DNA from: Modicisalibacter sp049808615 | GTDB lineage: Bacteria; Pseudomonadota; Gammaproteobacteria; Pseudomonadales; Halomonadaceae | Direction: 5' to 3' | Length of the DNA: 64,000 nt | Assembly (NCBI RefSeq): GCF_049808615.1 | Contig: NZ_JBNCAN010000019.1 | Span: 1 to 64,000, forward strand | In this document: positions 35,516-44,623 of the stretch, piece by piece | Position numbering within the stretch: position 1 is the stretch's first letter | Layout: each line of letters opens with the position of its first letter | Notes under the pieces: model-generated | What the model saw: the letters and a program-made list of their open reading frames with translations, nothing else | What the model was told of the DNA's origin: nothing | The model's database searches: none | Translations under genes and position numbers: made by a program

Positions 35516-36703
35516 TTAAGCATGCAGAGCTCTACCACAGAGCATCCTCACGCCCAGATTGCCCAGCATCGTCGCCCCCAGCATCGTCAGCACCACCGGC
35601 CAGGCGCTGTAGACCTCGAAGATTCCTACCAGAACACCTGCCAACGCGCCGCAGGAAAATTGAATGCTGCCGAGTAGCGCCGTGGCGGTGGCGCTCATGT
35701 TGGGAAAATGATCGAGCATCGACGACATGGCGTTGGGGCTGATCAACCCCTGCATGCCAACAAAGATGATCATCAACGGCGCCACCACGTAGAGCGATCC
35801 CAGCCCGAGCAGCAAAACCGCCGCCAGCAGCAACCCACTCGTCAGCTGCACCCCCAGCCCCAGCAAGAGATTACGCTGAGGGCTACGGTATCTGAGCAGG
35901 CGAATGTTGAGTCGATTCGAGCCCGCCATGACGATGACATTGGCGCCGAAGACGAACGGATAAATGGCCGGCGAAAGCCCAAAGTACTCCATGTACAGGA
36001 AAGGCGACCCGGTGATGAAGGCGAACATCCCCGCGAAGGACATGGCCACCGCACTGATGTAGCCCATCGCCTCACGATGGCGCAGAACGGCCAGATAGTT
36101 GCTCAGTACCTGGCTGAATCCTGGCGCATCAGGATCGCGCCCCCGGGTTTCCGGCAGATAACGACCCAACAGCCACAGCACGAAGGCCGCATACACGGCA
36201 AGGAAGACGAAGATCAACCACCAGTCCGCCAGATAGAGCAGCAAACTACCCAGTGCCGGTGCGATCAAAGGCGCCAACAGCATGATCATGACCATGGTCG
36301 ACAGCACCTTCGCCGCCTCGCGCCCACTGAAACAATCCCGCACGATTGCCGCCGAGTTGACCACTGACGCCCCACCGCCGAGAGCCTGCACGAAACGCAG
36401 CAGCCACAACATTTCAAGCGTCTCGACTTGGGTAAGGGCCAGACTGGCAAGCAGGAAGACACTGATGCCCGCGAACAGTATCGGCCGCCGCCCCAGGCGA
36501 TCGGAGAGCGGACCAAACACCAACTGCCCCAGGGCAAACCCGACCAGGAAAAGACTGACCGACAATTGAGTGTGATGCACGCTTGCATTTACCGCATCGG
36601 CCAAGGCCGGAATCGCCGGAAGATAGGCATCGATGGCGAACGGCGCCAGAGCGGTATTGGCCGCCACCAGCAGCGCGATACGTCGGGAATCCACCTTCTG
36701 CAT
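35516..36703 (-). CDS. Bcr/CflA-family multidrug exporter
   Basis: MFS drug:proton antiporter of 395 residues with 12 helices. DAYLPAIPALA near the N terminus and FGPLSDRLGRRPILFAG (motif A) are typical of the DHA1 Bcr/CflA group, and FVQALGGGASVVNSAAIVRD corresponds to motif C-region helices. AAGGAGG lies before the ATG. It is upstream of pstS on the same strand, but the Pho box between them marks a separate transcription unit. Substrate not predictable. Confidence 0.87.
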   Translation of the reverse strand: MQKVDSRRIALLVAANTALAPFAIDAYLPAIPALADAVNASVHHTQLSVSLFLVGFALGQLVFGPLSDRLGRRPILFAGISVFLLASLALTQVETLEMLWLLRFVQALGGGASVVNSAAIVRDCFSGREAAKVLSTMVMIMLLAPLIAPALGSLLLYLADWWLIFVFLAVYAAFVLWLLGRYLPETRGRDPDAPGFSQVLSNYLAVLRHREAMGYISAVAMSFAGMFAFITGSPFLYMEYFGLSPAIYPFVFGANVIVMAGSNRLNIRLLRYRSPQRNLLLGLGVQLTSGLLLAAVLLLGLGSLYVVAPLMIIFVGMQGLISPNAMSSMLDHFPNMSATATALLGSIQFSCGALAGVLVGIFEVYSAWPVVLTMLGATMLGNLGVRMLCGRALHA

Positions 36704-36718
36704 GGGCCTCCTTGCGCT

Positions 36719-36754
36719 AGAGCGACAACAAGATCAAGAGCGACAGCAAGATCG
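36719..36754. repeat. Two tandem 18-base repeats upstream of the bcr-like gene
   Basis: AGAGCGACAACAAGATCA (36719-36736) is followed directly by AGAGCGACAGCAAGATCG (36737-36754), 16 of 18 bases identical. It sits 16 bases upstream of the exporter's ATG and could be a regulator-binding direct repeat or a recent slippage duplication. Confidence 0.5.
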
Positions 36755-36856
36755 AGCAGCCGTCAATAAGGAGGCTAATGGTAACAGTATTACGGCAGCA
36801 GCTGGCGGATCGTTGCATTAAACAGAGCGACTGGACCAGGAAAGATCAGAAGGGGG

Positions 36857-37363
36857 CTACTGGGAGGACTTGGCTTCCTCGGCCTCGAGGAGTTCCACCA
36901 GTGGCTGAAACTCCTGGCGATTATGCTCGCTCATGCGCATCAGGATGCGATGCGACTCGAGGATACGCTGCTGCAGCTCCTCCTTGTCGGAGTCGACTTG
37001 AGGCAGATCTGCAAGCGTATCGGGCTCGCTGGCGGGCGATGTGGTCAAAAAGAAATAGCGTGAGAAGCCCATGATATCGAGCATACGCTGTATGTCAGGA
37101 TGATCGGCGACGATCGTCGGTGGATGCTCGATACGCCCTTGAACCGCGATGGCCACCTTGGCGAGAAAGCCCAACGCCGTTGAATCGACATTGGTCGTGT
37201 CCCGCAGGTCGATGATGACACTCCTGAGCCCCGGCATGGCCGCCAGACGTTGAGCCTCGTTGTCCAGAGTGGCGCACAGCGTCAAACGAACATCGCCACA
37301 CAATTTGAGAACGAACACACCATCCTCGAAGGCCGCCTTGAGCCACCCTTCATGCATTATCAT
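36857..37363 (-). CDS. STAS-domain anti-sigma-factor antagonist
   Basis: 168-residue cytosolic protein. Residues 1-110 form a STAS domain with DTTNVDSTALGFLAK, whose serine (DST) is the usual phosphorylation site of SpoIIAA/HsbA-like antagonists. A roughly 50-residue charged helical tail follows. The gene overlaps the upstream PP2C gene by 14 bases. The pairing implies a partner switch in which the phosphatase dephosphorylates this protein; the kinase/anti-sigma partner is not encoded nearby. A similar PP2C-STAS pair lies beside vacJ/mlaA in Pseudomonas. Confidence 0.82.
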   Translation of the reverse strand: MIMHEGWLKAAFEDGVFVLKLCGDVRLTLCATLDNEAQRLAAMPGLRSVIIDLRDTTNVDSTALGFLAKVAIAVQGRIEHPPTIVADHPDIQRMLDIMGFSRYFFLTTSPASEPDTLADLPQVDSDKEELQQRILESHRILMRMSEHNRQEFQPLVELLEAEEAKSSQ

Positions 37364-38528
37364 GGTCGAATCCGCTTAACATCATGATGGTTAGATCATC
37401 GGGAAGCGCTTGGCGTTCTGTGGCAATGTCATCAGCCTCGGTGGCATTCATCCCTAGTCTTGTCTGCAATGCCGCCACATCAGAACAGGTTGCGATGCGG
37501 GAACGTAGCTCACCCAGGCGCTGTTCGAGGCTGCTTCCGGGTAAACATTCCAGTACGCCATCGGAGCATAGCCACATGCGAAAATCATCCGTCAGCTCGC
37601 AACCATAGGAGGGATAAACGGTGTGCGGAAACAAGCCAACCGGCATACCTTCGCCCTCGAGTGTCACGAGGTCTCCCGAGCTTATCAACATGGGCATGGG
37701 CAATTGCGCACCCAAAGAGTAGTGAAGATAGCGCAGTTCGCGATCAATAACACCGACAAACACGGTGGCATGTTTACCGATACCGGTATCCAGCAATTCA
37801 TTGTTGAGTTGCTTGAGCCATATCGATGGCAAGGCCGACGGTGCCGCATCCCCCCGCTCCTGCAGCCAACGATTGCAAAGGTATTTGAGCAATACCGTCA
37901 CGAAAGCCGACGAGGCTCCGTGCCCGGAGACATCAGCAAAATAGAAAACACTGTAGCGCTCATCGATGCGCTGAAAATCCAGAAAATCGCCGGAAAGATA
38001 AAGCGATGGCGTCAAAGAATACGCACATTGCACGCCGTTGATCGTTTGCGTCGTTGCCGGCAGCAACTTGCGCTGTATATGTCCCCCGGCCTGCTGATCG
38101 AGCCGCAACATGGCCAGATGCGTTTCGAGAGTCTCATTATGCTCGACCAGATCGGTACGTTCCTGCACCTGCCTTGTCACCGCCGCCTGACGCGTCAACG
38201 CCCTGGCGATCAAGGACGCCAACAAGTCGTCATGCTGTAGCGGCTCGAACAGATACTCCGACACGCCGGCGTCGATCGCCTCGACAAGTGCGCCCTCGGC
38301 CTGTCCCCCGGCGACCGCCACGACCGGCAGCCGCTCGACCAGCAACGACCACTGACCGCCATCCACCGCGCGAACATGGGCAACGGCCAGAGCCGTCTTG
38401 GCAGGCAATCCCCGAATATCGTCAAGCATGACGACCTCGAATCCTTGCGCATCGATCAAGCGAGCCAGAGCATCACGCTCGGCGCCGGGCAAATCGATGA
38501 TCGCAAGAAGATTTTTTGGGCTAGCCAT
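37350..38528 (-). CDS. PP2C (SpoIIE-type) phosphatase with a degenerate receiver
   Basis: 392 residues. The N-terminal 110 residues fold-match a CheY receiver (LLAIIDLPGAERDAL... VSEYLFEPLQHDDL), but the beta-3 phosphoacceptor Asp is replaced (TALAVAHVRAVDGG) and the usual KP loop reads EP, so it is probably a pseudo-receiver. A short coiled coil leads into a SpoIIE/PP2C domain with SGDFLDF, ADVSGHGASSA and the terminal LPDDLTIMML metal-binding motif, all apparently intact. The start is ATG 38528; another ATG lies four codons earlier. Likely acts on the STAS protein encoded next. Confidence 0.85.
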   Translation of the reverse strand: MASPKNLLAIIDLPGAERDALARLIDAQGFEVVMLDDIRGLPAKTALAVAHVRAVDGGQWSLLVERLPVVAVAGGQAEGALVEAIDAGVSEYLFEPLQHDDLLASLIARALTRQAAVTRQVQERTDLVEHNETLETHLAMLRLDQQAGGHIQRKLLPATTQTINGVQCAYSLTPSLYLSGDFLDFQRIDERYSVFYFADVSGHGASSAFVTVLLKYLCNRWLQERGDAAPSALPSIWLKQLNNELLDTGIGKHATVFVGVIDRELRYLHYSLGAQLPMPMLISSGDLVTLEGEGMPVGLFPHTVYPSYGCELTDDFRMWLCSDGVLECLPGSSLEQRLGELRSRIATCSDVAALQTRLGMNATEADDIATERQALPDDLTIMMLSGFDHDNA

Positions 38529-38541
38529 GGCAAGGCGCATC

Positions 38542-39282
38542 CTAATCGGCGAAGTCGCTATCATCGAAGTCGAAGTCGTCGCTGGCGAACGGATCATCCC
38601 CCGCCTGACCATCGTTGATCTCGAAACGACGCCGCTGCAGATAGGTGTCTCGCAGGAAGACATAGCGATCGCCGCGAACCAGCTTCTCCTGCTCGAGCAG
38701 GCTGGCGCGGAAATTGACCAGCTGCAGCGCCCGTATCGCATAGCGCACTTTGTCATCCTCGACATAGGTCAGCGGATAGCTGTAGATATCTGCCGGTAGC
38801 GCTGAAGTATCACGCACGGTGCTTGGTCCGAGTAGCGGCAGTACTACATAAGGACCTTCAGCAACGCCCCACACCGCCAGAGTTTGACCAAAGTCTTCCT
38901 CTCGGGCCATCCACTCCATACGACTCGCCGGGTCCAGCACCCCGCCTAACCCCAGGGTGGTGTTGACCAGAAAGCGCCCCGAGGCGACTCCGGCGTTCCC
39001 CCATTTCCACTGCAGCACACTGTTGAGAACGGTGCGAAGCTCTCCCAGATTGGAGAAGAAGTTGCCTACTCCATTCTGAATGGGCTGCGGTGTGATGGTG
39101 TCGTAGCCTTGTGCGACGGGCTTGAGGGCGTAGCGATCGATGACCTCATTGAAGGCAAATACACGCCGATTGAACCCTTCCCAGGGATCGACCGGTTCCA
39201 CCGGACGCGCTCCTTGACTGGCACAGCCCGCGAGCAGAGCTCCCGCCAGAAGGACCGTCATTAACTTGCTGATTCTTTTCAT
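38542..39282 (-). CDS. mlaA: Outer-membrane lipoprotein MlaA (VacJ)
   Basis: Removes mislocalised phospholipid from the outer leaflet of the outer membrane as part of the Mla pathway. Signal peptide with lipobox LLAGC (Cys20), then DPWEGFNRRVFAFNEVIDR and the RFLVNTTLGLGGVLDPAS block typical of MlaA. The 246-residue protein ends in a very acidic tail (DDPFASDDFDFDDSDFAD). Its ATG overlaps the stop codon of the KAS III gene by four bases. Other mla genes are elsewhere. Confidence 0.93.
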   Translation of the reverse strand: MKRISKLMTVLLAGALLAGCASQGARPVEPVDPWEGFNRRVFAFNEVIDRYALKPVAQGYDTITPQPIQNGVGNFFSNLGELRTVLNSVLQWKWGNAGVASGRFLVNTTLGLGGVLDPASRMEWMAREEDFGQTLAVWGVAEGPYVVLPLLGPSTVRDTSALPADIYSYPLTYVEDDKVRYAIRALQLVNFRASLLEQEKLVRGDRYVFLRDTYLQRRRFEINDGQAGDDPFASDDFDFDDSDFAD

Positions 39283-40406
39283 ACACTCACCTTACGTAAG
39301 AGAACAGTGCCGGCACTGTAACCAGCGCCGAAGGAGCACACGACACCGAGGTCGCCCTCCTTCAGATCATCGCGATGCAGATGGAACGCTATGATCGACC
39401 CCGCCGAGCTGGTATTGGCGTAGCGGTCGAGAATGATGGGCGCTTGATCCGGGGCTGGCTCGGCACCCAGCACCCGCCGTGCAATCAGATCGTTCATGTG
39501 ACGATTGGCCTGATGCAACCACAGTCGCGTCAATTGATCGCCGGTCACCTGCAGAGACGCCAGGTGCTCGGTGATCAGTTGCGCCACCATCGGGCACACT
39601 TCCTTGAACACCCGGCGTCCTTCCTGCACGAACAGTTTGTCCTCGGCCAGGGGATCGCTGTCGGTCACCCGATTGAGGAAACCGGCATTGTTGCGAATGG
39701 CATTCGAGTAGCGCGTAATCAAGCGTGTTCCGAGGATCTCGAAACGCGATTCGGCGGTTGCGACATCATCGGCTTCGAGAACGATGGCGGTGCAGGCATC
39801 GCCGAAGATGAAATGGCTGTCCCGATCGCGAAAATTCAAATGCGCGGAGCAGATTTCCGGGTTGATCACCAGTGCCCGGCACACGCTGGCATTGCCAATG
39901 GCGTTGGCGGCGGTTTCGATGGCGAAGGTGGCGGAGCTGCAGGCAACGTTCATGTCGAAGGCATAACCCCGGGTGCCCAAAGCCGCCTGCAGCTCCACCG
40001 CAACCGCCGGATAGGAGCGCTCGAGATTGGAACAAGCAACGATCAGCAGATCGATATCGCTGGCCTCTATCCGGGCCCGATCAAGCGCCTCTCGAGCCGC
40101 CAGCATCCCCATCTCGCACTGTATCGAATGCTCATCGTCACGGCGCTGCGGCAGGCGCGGGCGCATGCGCTCGGGATCGAGAATGCCCTCGGCATCCAAT
40201 ACATAGCGGCTATGGATACCCGACGCCTTGAGGATGAACTCCGTGCTGGAATGAGCCAACGGCTCCCGTTCGCCGCGACGGATGGCCTCGGCATGGCGTG
40301 CATTCTCTTTATCGACCCAGGCATTGAAGGACGCTACCAGAGCATCGTTATCGATCGCATGCTCCGGGGTATACAAGCCCGTGCCGGTAATCACCGCATG
40401 AGTCAT
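39279..40406 (-). CDS. FabH-like beta-ketoacyl-ACP synthase III (PA3286-like)
   Basis: Condensing enzyme of 375 residues, longer than FabH (about 320) by insertions near residues 35-85. The catalytic triad is present: Cys in NVACSSATF (about 155), His in WLHQANRHMN (about 294) and Asn in YANTSSAG (about 331). The overall pattern matches the Pseudomonas PA3286 group reported to join medium-chain acyl-CoA from beta-oxidation to malonyl-ACP. ATG 40406 has AGGAG seven bases upstream. First gene of a tight operon with mlaA, linking lipid supply and outer-membrane lipid upkeep. Confidence 0.85.
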   Translation of the reverse strand: MTHAVITGTGLYTPEHAIDNDALVASFNAWVDKENARHAEAIRRGEREPLAHSSTEFILKASGIHSRYVLDAEGILDPERMRPRLPQRRDDEHSIQCEMGMLAAREALDRARIEASDIDLLIVACSNLERSYPAVAVELQAALGTRGYAFDMNVACSSATFAIETAANAIGNASVCRALVINPEICSAHLNFRDRDSHFIFGDACTAIVLEADDVATAESRFEILGTRLITRYSNAIRNNAGFLNRVTDSDPLAEDKLFVQEGRRVFKEVCPMVAQLITEHLASLQVTGDQLTRLWLHQANRHMNDLIARRVLGAEPAPDQAPIILDRYANTSSAGSIIAFHLHRDDLKEGDLGVVCSFGAGYSAGTVLLRKVSV

Positions 40407-40469
40407 CAATTTTCTCCTGGCGACGACATGGCAAACGCCGTCGCGATTATTCTCGTTATCAACATCAAC

Positions 40470-43400
40470 CTAGCCGGTAATCTCCGCCCAACGCCGCTCG
40501 AGACGCTTGGCGGAGACAGGTATGCGCGTACCCAGTTGCTGCGCGAACAACGAGACTCGAAACTCTTCGAGCCACCAGCCAAACTCATCGAGCGCCGCGG
40601 CCTCTTCGCCATCTTGCCGCTCAGCCCGACGCCGGTTGAACAGGCGTGTCTCGAAATCCTGCACCTGCTGCATCAGCATCTGGTCGCGCATTCGCTCCCG
40701 CGGCGCCTTCTCGAGACGAATCTGGGCCGCCTGCATGTAGCGCGGATATTCCTTGAGCCAATCGCCGGCTTCACTGATGAAACCAGGATGGATCAACCGC
40801 TGCATCTGGGCCTTGAGATCGCTGTATACCAGCGCCAGGGCCATACTGAGATTGCCCTTCAACGCCTGGGTCACCGCCAAATGCCCTTCCAGGGCCTTGT
40901 GCAACGTACCGATCAGCGATTCGCCACAGGGCACCAGCTGGTCACGATACTCACCGAGTCGCGCGTCGAACGCCTCCCGGGAACGTGGCAACGGATCGAA
41001 GGCGATCTCCTGCAGGAAAACCGCCTCTGCCAGATCCTCCAGCAGTTGCGCTTTACTGCCCACCTTGGCGAACAATAACGCGCAGCGATCCATTCCCTTG
41101 AGCCGTTTGATCGCCTTCACCTGATCCGGCAGGCGCTGCATGGCCAGACGCTTGATGCCCTGTCTATGCGCCTCCCGGGCTCGATCCGGATGATCGAACA
41201 ACGTAAGCGCCAATGTCTTAGCACCGTTGTCCCGAGGCTTGCCTTCGATCAAAGCGGGATAGGCCGCCACTCGAATACCCGCCTGCACGGTGGAATAGGA
41301 TTCTGGCAACGGCGCACCGGGCAACTCCTCGACTTCTTCCGTGGCATCGGCGGATTCACCTAACGCTTGAGCGCCGGCCCTGGCTGCCGCGGAAAAACGA
41401 CGTTCGAGCGCCGATAGATCGCGCCCTTGTCCAAGAAAGTGCCCCTCGTGATCCACCACCTTGAGATTCATGGTCAGATGCGGCGCCAACTGCTCCGCGC
41501 GCCAATCCTCCGGCGCAATCCGAAGACCGGTCTTGATTCGCAGGAACTCACCCAACGCCTCGGCCATCGGCACGTTGTCCGGCGCAAGCGTCGCCAGCGC
41601 CGCATCGACCCAATCGGGAATCGGCACGACCTGGCGACGCACCGTCTTGGGTAGTGATTTGAGCAGAGCGATACACTTTTCGCGCAACAGGCCCGGTACC
41701 AGCCAATCGAGACGATGGCGCGGTAGTTGCGACAGCATGGCAGCCGGTACGGTCATGGTTACCCCATCATCCTCGGCGCCTGGGGCGAAATGGTAGCTCA
41801 ACGGGTAGCTCACACCGTTCAACACCAGTTCGTCCGGGTACTGCGTGGCGCTGATGTCATCGACATTGCGCGCTATCAACGTCGCCTTGTCGAGCTTCAG
41901 TATGTTCGGGTCGTCGGCCTCCGCCCGGCGGCGCCAATGCTCGAACCCTTTACCATTGACGATACCTTCGGGCAGCAGTTGATCGTAGAAATCGAACAGT
42001 GTTTCTTCATCAACTAGAATATCGCGCTTTCGCGCTCGATCTTCAAGGTTTTCCACCTCGTCGATCAACGCTCGGTTATGGGTAAAGAACTCGGCCTTGG
42101 TCCGATACTCGCCCTCGACCAGCGCGCGACGAATGAATATTTCCCGCGCCTCTTGCGGCGCAATCGGCCCATAGTGCACCTTGCGCCGGGAAACGATCGG
42201 CAGCCCGAACAGGGTCACCTGCTCGAAGGCCACCACCTGGGCGCGCTTCATTTCCCAATGAGGCTCGCTGTAGCTGCGCTTGGTCAGTTGCCCCGCCAGG
42301 GGCTCGATCCACTCGGGCTGGATACGAGCCGCCTGCCGCGCAAAGAGACGCGAGGTTTCCACCAGTTCCCCGGCCATGATCCACTTCGGCGTCTTCTTAG
42401 CCAGTCCCGACCCCGGATGAATCATGAAGCGGCGATTGCGCGCCCCCAGATACTCCCGATTTTCGATGAACTGACCGATATTCGACAATAGTCCGGTCAA
42501 CAGCGCCTGATGCAACCGGACATGCTGCTGCTTGAGCGCGGTATAGTCCGCTTCATCCGCCTTTTCTGCATCGGCTGCCACCGGTTGGGGTGCCGCCGGC
42601 AGATGAATCTCCATATCCCGCAGCAGTAGACGCAACTGACGATAGGTATCGTGCCATTCCCGCATCCGCATATAGTTGATGTAGTGCTCACGGCACCAGC
42701 GCCGCAGTTGATTGCCGGAGAGATCCTCTCGAGCGCTTTCGAACCCTGCCCATAGATTGAGCCAGGCAACGAAGTCCGATTCCGGATCGTCCCAGTGTTT
42801 GTGGGCCTGATCCGCGGCCTGACGCTTCTCCGCCGGACGCTCCCGCGGGTCCTGTACCGATAGCGCACTGACCACGATGAGCACCTCCCGCAGGCACTCA
42901 CCCTCGGCGCCGGCCAGCACCATCCGCGCCAGTCGCGGGTCGATGGGCAGTCGTGCCAATCGCCGACCGGTTTTCGTCAGCCGGTTGCCCTCATCCACGG
43001 CACCCAGCTCGAACAGCAGACGAAAGCCATCCTTGATGAAGCGTGAATCCGGGGCATCAACGAAGGGGAATGCCGCGATATCCCCCAGCTTCAAGGAAAG
43101 CATCGACAGGATGACCGAGGCCAGGTTGGTACGCTGTATCTCCGGCTCGGTGAATTCGGGCCGGGCGAGGAAATCCTCTTCGCTGTAAAGGCGAATGCAC
43201 ATTCCTTCGGCAATACGGCCGCAGCGGCCCTTGCGCTGGTCCGCACTGGCCTGACTCACCGGCTCGATGGGCAGACGTTGCACCTTGGCCCGATAGCTGT
43301 AGCGACTAATGCGCACCAGCCCGGGATCGATCACATAGCGGATCCCCGGCACCGTGAGCGAGGTTTCCGCCACGTTGGTCGACAGCACGATGCGCCGCCC

Positions 43401-44522
43401 GGTGTGAGACTGAAACACCCGGTTCTGCTCCGCGTTCGACAGCCGCGCATAGAGCGGCAGCACTTCCGTATGCCTGAGATCCGCGCGGCGTAGAGTGTCC
43501 GCAGTCTCCCGAATTTCCCGCTCTCCGGGCAGAAAGACCAGCACGTCTCGGGGGCCATTGAACCAGCGCTTTTCCCGCTCGACGGACTCAATCTCCTCCA
43601 TGGCATGCAGAATGCCTTCCTGCAGGGTGCGATCTTCTTCATCATCGGCCTCGCGTACCAGAGGTCGGTAATGAACCTCTACCGGATAGGTGCGGCCGGA
43701 GACCTGCACCACCGGCGCCGGCTTCGATTCTTTCTGGGAGATCTGCGTGGCGAAATGCGCAGCGAAGCGTTCCACGTCGATGGTGGCCGAGGTGATGATG
43801 ATCTTCAGATCAGGACGCCGCGCCATCAAGCGCTTGAGATAGCCGAGCAGAAAGTCGATATTGAGGCTGCGCTCATGCGCTTCGTCGATGATGATCGCTT
43901 CGTAGCGACTGAGATCCGGGTCGTGCTGGGTCTCGGCGAGCAGGATGCCATCGGTCATCAACTTGACCAGGGTGCGTTCGTTGGTCTGATCGGTGAAGCG
44001 GATCTGATAGCCGACCTGTTCTCCAAGGGGTACTTCGAGTTCTTCCGCCAACCGGGTGGCAACGGAGCGTGCCGCCAGACGTCGTGGCTGGGTATGACCG
44101 ATCAGTCCACGCCGGCCCAGGCCAAGCTCCAGACACATCTTGGGCAGTTGGGTGGTCTTGCCGGAGCCGGTCTCCCCCGCCACGACGACGACCTGATGAG
44201 ACGTGAGGGCCCCGAGCAAGTCCTCCCGATGCTCTACGACAGGAAGCGCCGGCGGATAGTTCAGGCTGACGGTCTGGCTGCGCCGCTTTGCCAGTTTTTC
44301 CTGGGAAGCTTGCAGACGTTTGGCGATCTCTCCGATCCCTCGGTCAACGGGCTTGCCCTGACGCGCGCGGCGTTCGAGCCCGTCGAGGCGCGTCTTCAAG
44401 GTGAAGGCATCCTGCAACAGGCAATCATCGAGACGCATCTTGAGGGCGGCCAGTTCGGCGTTAAGGTCGGCGGAAGAAGATGAGAGCGTACTGCTCAAGG
44501 ACAACCTCGTTGGAGATGGCAT
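40470..44522 (-). CDS. hrpA: ATP-dependent RNA helicase HrpA (DEAH box)
   Basis: Large DEAH/RHA helicase of about 1350 residues, close to E. coli HrpA. Walker A GETGSGKTTQ near residue 113, DEAH box IIIDEAHERS near 207, TSATID, and QRKGRCGR motif VI, followed by the HA2/OB region and the DUF3418 C-terminal domain characteristic of HrpA. In other bacteria it rescues or processes mRNA on stalled ribosomes. The start is uncertain: ATG 44522 has no near ribosome site, and a TTG about 8 codons later follows ACGAGG. Confidence 0.93.
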   Translation of the reverse strand: MPSPTRLSLSSTLSSSSADLNAELAALKMRLDDCLLQDAFTLKTRLDGLERRARQGKPVDRGIGEIAKRLQASQEKLAKRRSQTVSLNYPPALPVVEHREDLLGALTSHQVVVVAGETGSGKTTQLPKMCLELGLGRRGLIGHTQPRRLAARSVATRLAEELEVPLGEQVGYQIRFTDQTNERTLVKLMTDGILLAETQHDPDLSRYEAIIIDEAHERSLNIDFLLGYLKRLMARRPDLKIIITSATIDVERFAAHFATQISQKESKPAPVVQVSGRTYPVEVHYRPLVREADDEEDRTLQEGILHAMEEIESVEREKRWFNGPRDVLVFLPGEREIRETADTLRRADLRHTEVLPLYARLSNAEQNRVFQSHTGRRIVLSTNVAETSLTVPGIRYVIDPGLVRISRYSYRAKVQRLPIEPVSQASADQRKGRCGRIAEGMCIRLYSEEDFLARPEFTEPEIQRTNLASVILSMLSLKLGDIAAFPFVDAPDSRFIKDGFRLLFELGAVDEGNRLTKTGRRLARLPIDPRLARMVLAGAEGECLREVLIVVSALSVQDPRERPAEKRQAADQAHKHWDDPESDFVAWLNLWAGFESAREDLSGNQLRRWCREHYINYMRMREWHDTYRQLRLLLRDMEIHLPAAPQPVAADAEKADEADYTALKQQHVRLHQALLTGLLSNIGQFIENREYLGARNRRFMIHPGSGLAKKTPKWIMAGELVETSRLFARQAARIQPEWIEPLAGQLTKRSYSEPHWEMKRAQVVAFEQVTLFGLPIVSRRKVHYGPIAPQEAREIFIRRALVEGEYRTKAEFFTHNRALIDEVENLEDRARKRDILVDEETLFDFYDQLLPEGIVNGKGFEHWRRRAEADDPNILKLDKATLIARNVDDISATQYPDELVLNGVSYPLSYHFAPGAEDDGVTMTVPAAMLSQLPRHRLDWLVPGLLREKCIALLKSLPKTVRRQVVPIPDWVDAALATLAPDNVPMAEALGEFLRIKTGLRIAPEDWRAEQLAPHLTMNLKVVDHEGHFLGQGRDLSALERRFSAAARAGAQALGESADATEEVEELPGAPLPESYSTVQAGIRVAAYPALIEGKPRDNGAKTLALTLFDHPDRAREAHRQGIKRLAMQRLPDQVKAIKRLKGMDRCALLFAKVGSKAQLLEDLAEAVFLQEIAFDPLPRSREAFDARLGEYRDQLVPCGESLIGTLHKALEGHLAVTQALKGNLSMALALVYSDLKAQMQRLIHPGFISEAGDWLKEYPRYMQAAQIRLEKAPRERMRDQMLMQQVQDFETRLFNRRRAERQDGEEAAALDEFGWWLEEFRVSLFAQQLGTRIPVSAKRLERRWAEITG

Positions 44523-44623
44523 AAAAAATGCCCGCTCCAGCCAACAGCGCTGGAGACGGGTCATTCATTGTATCGTCACTGCACAGGGTTGCCTAATGAA
44601 GCCTGTCGATTGCGTCGATAGTG

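Noticed and set aside
39375..41078. 567-codon open frame on the plus strand
   Set aside because: It runs opposite the KAS III gene and the end of hrpA, both firmly identified; low-quality His/Gln-rich translation.
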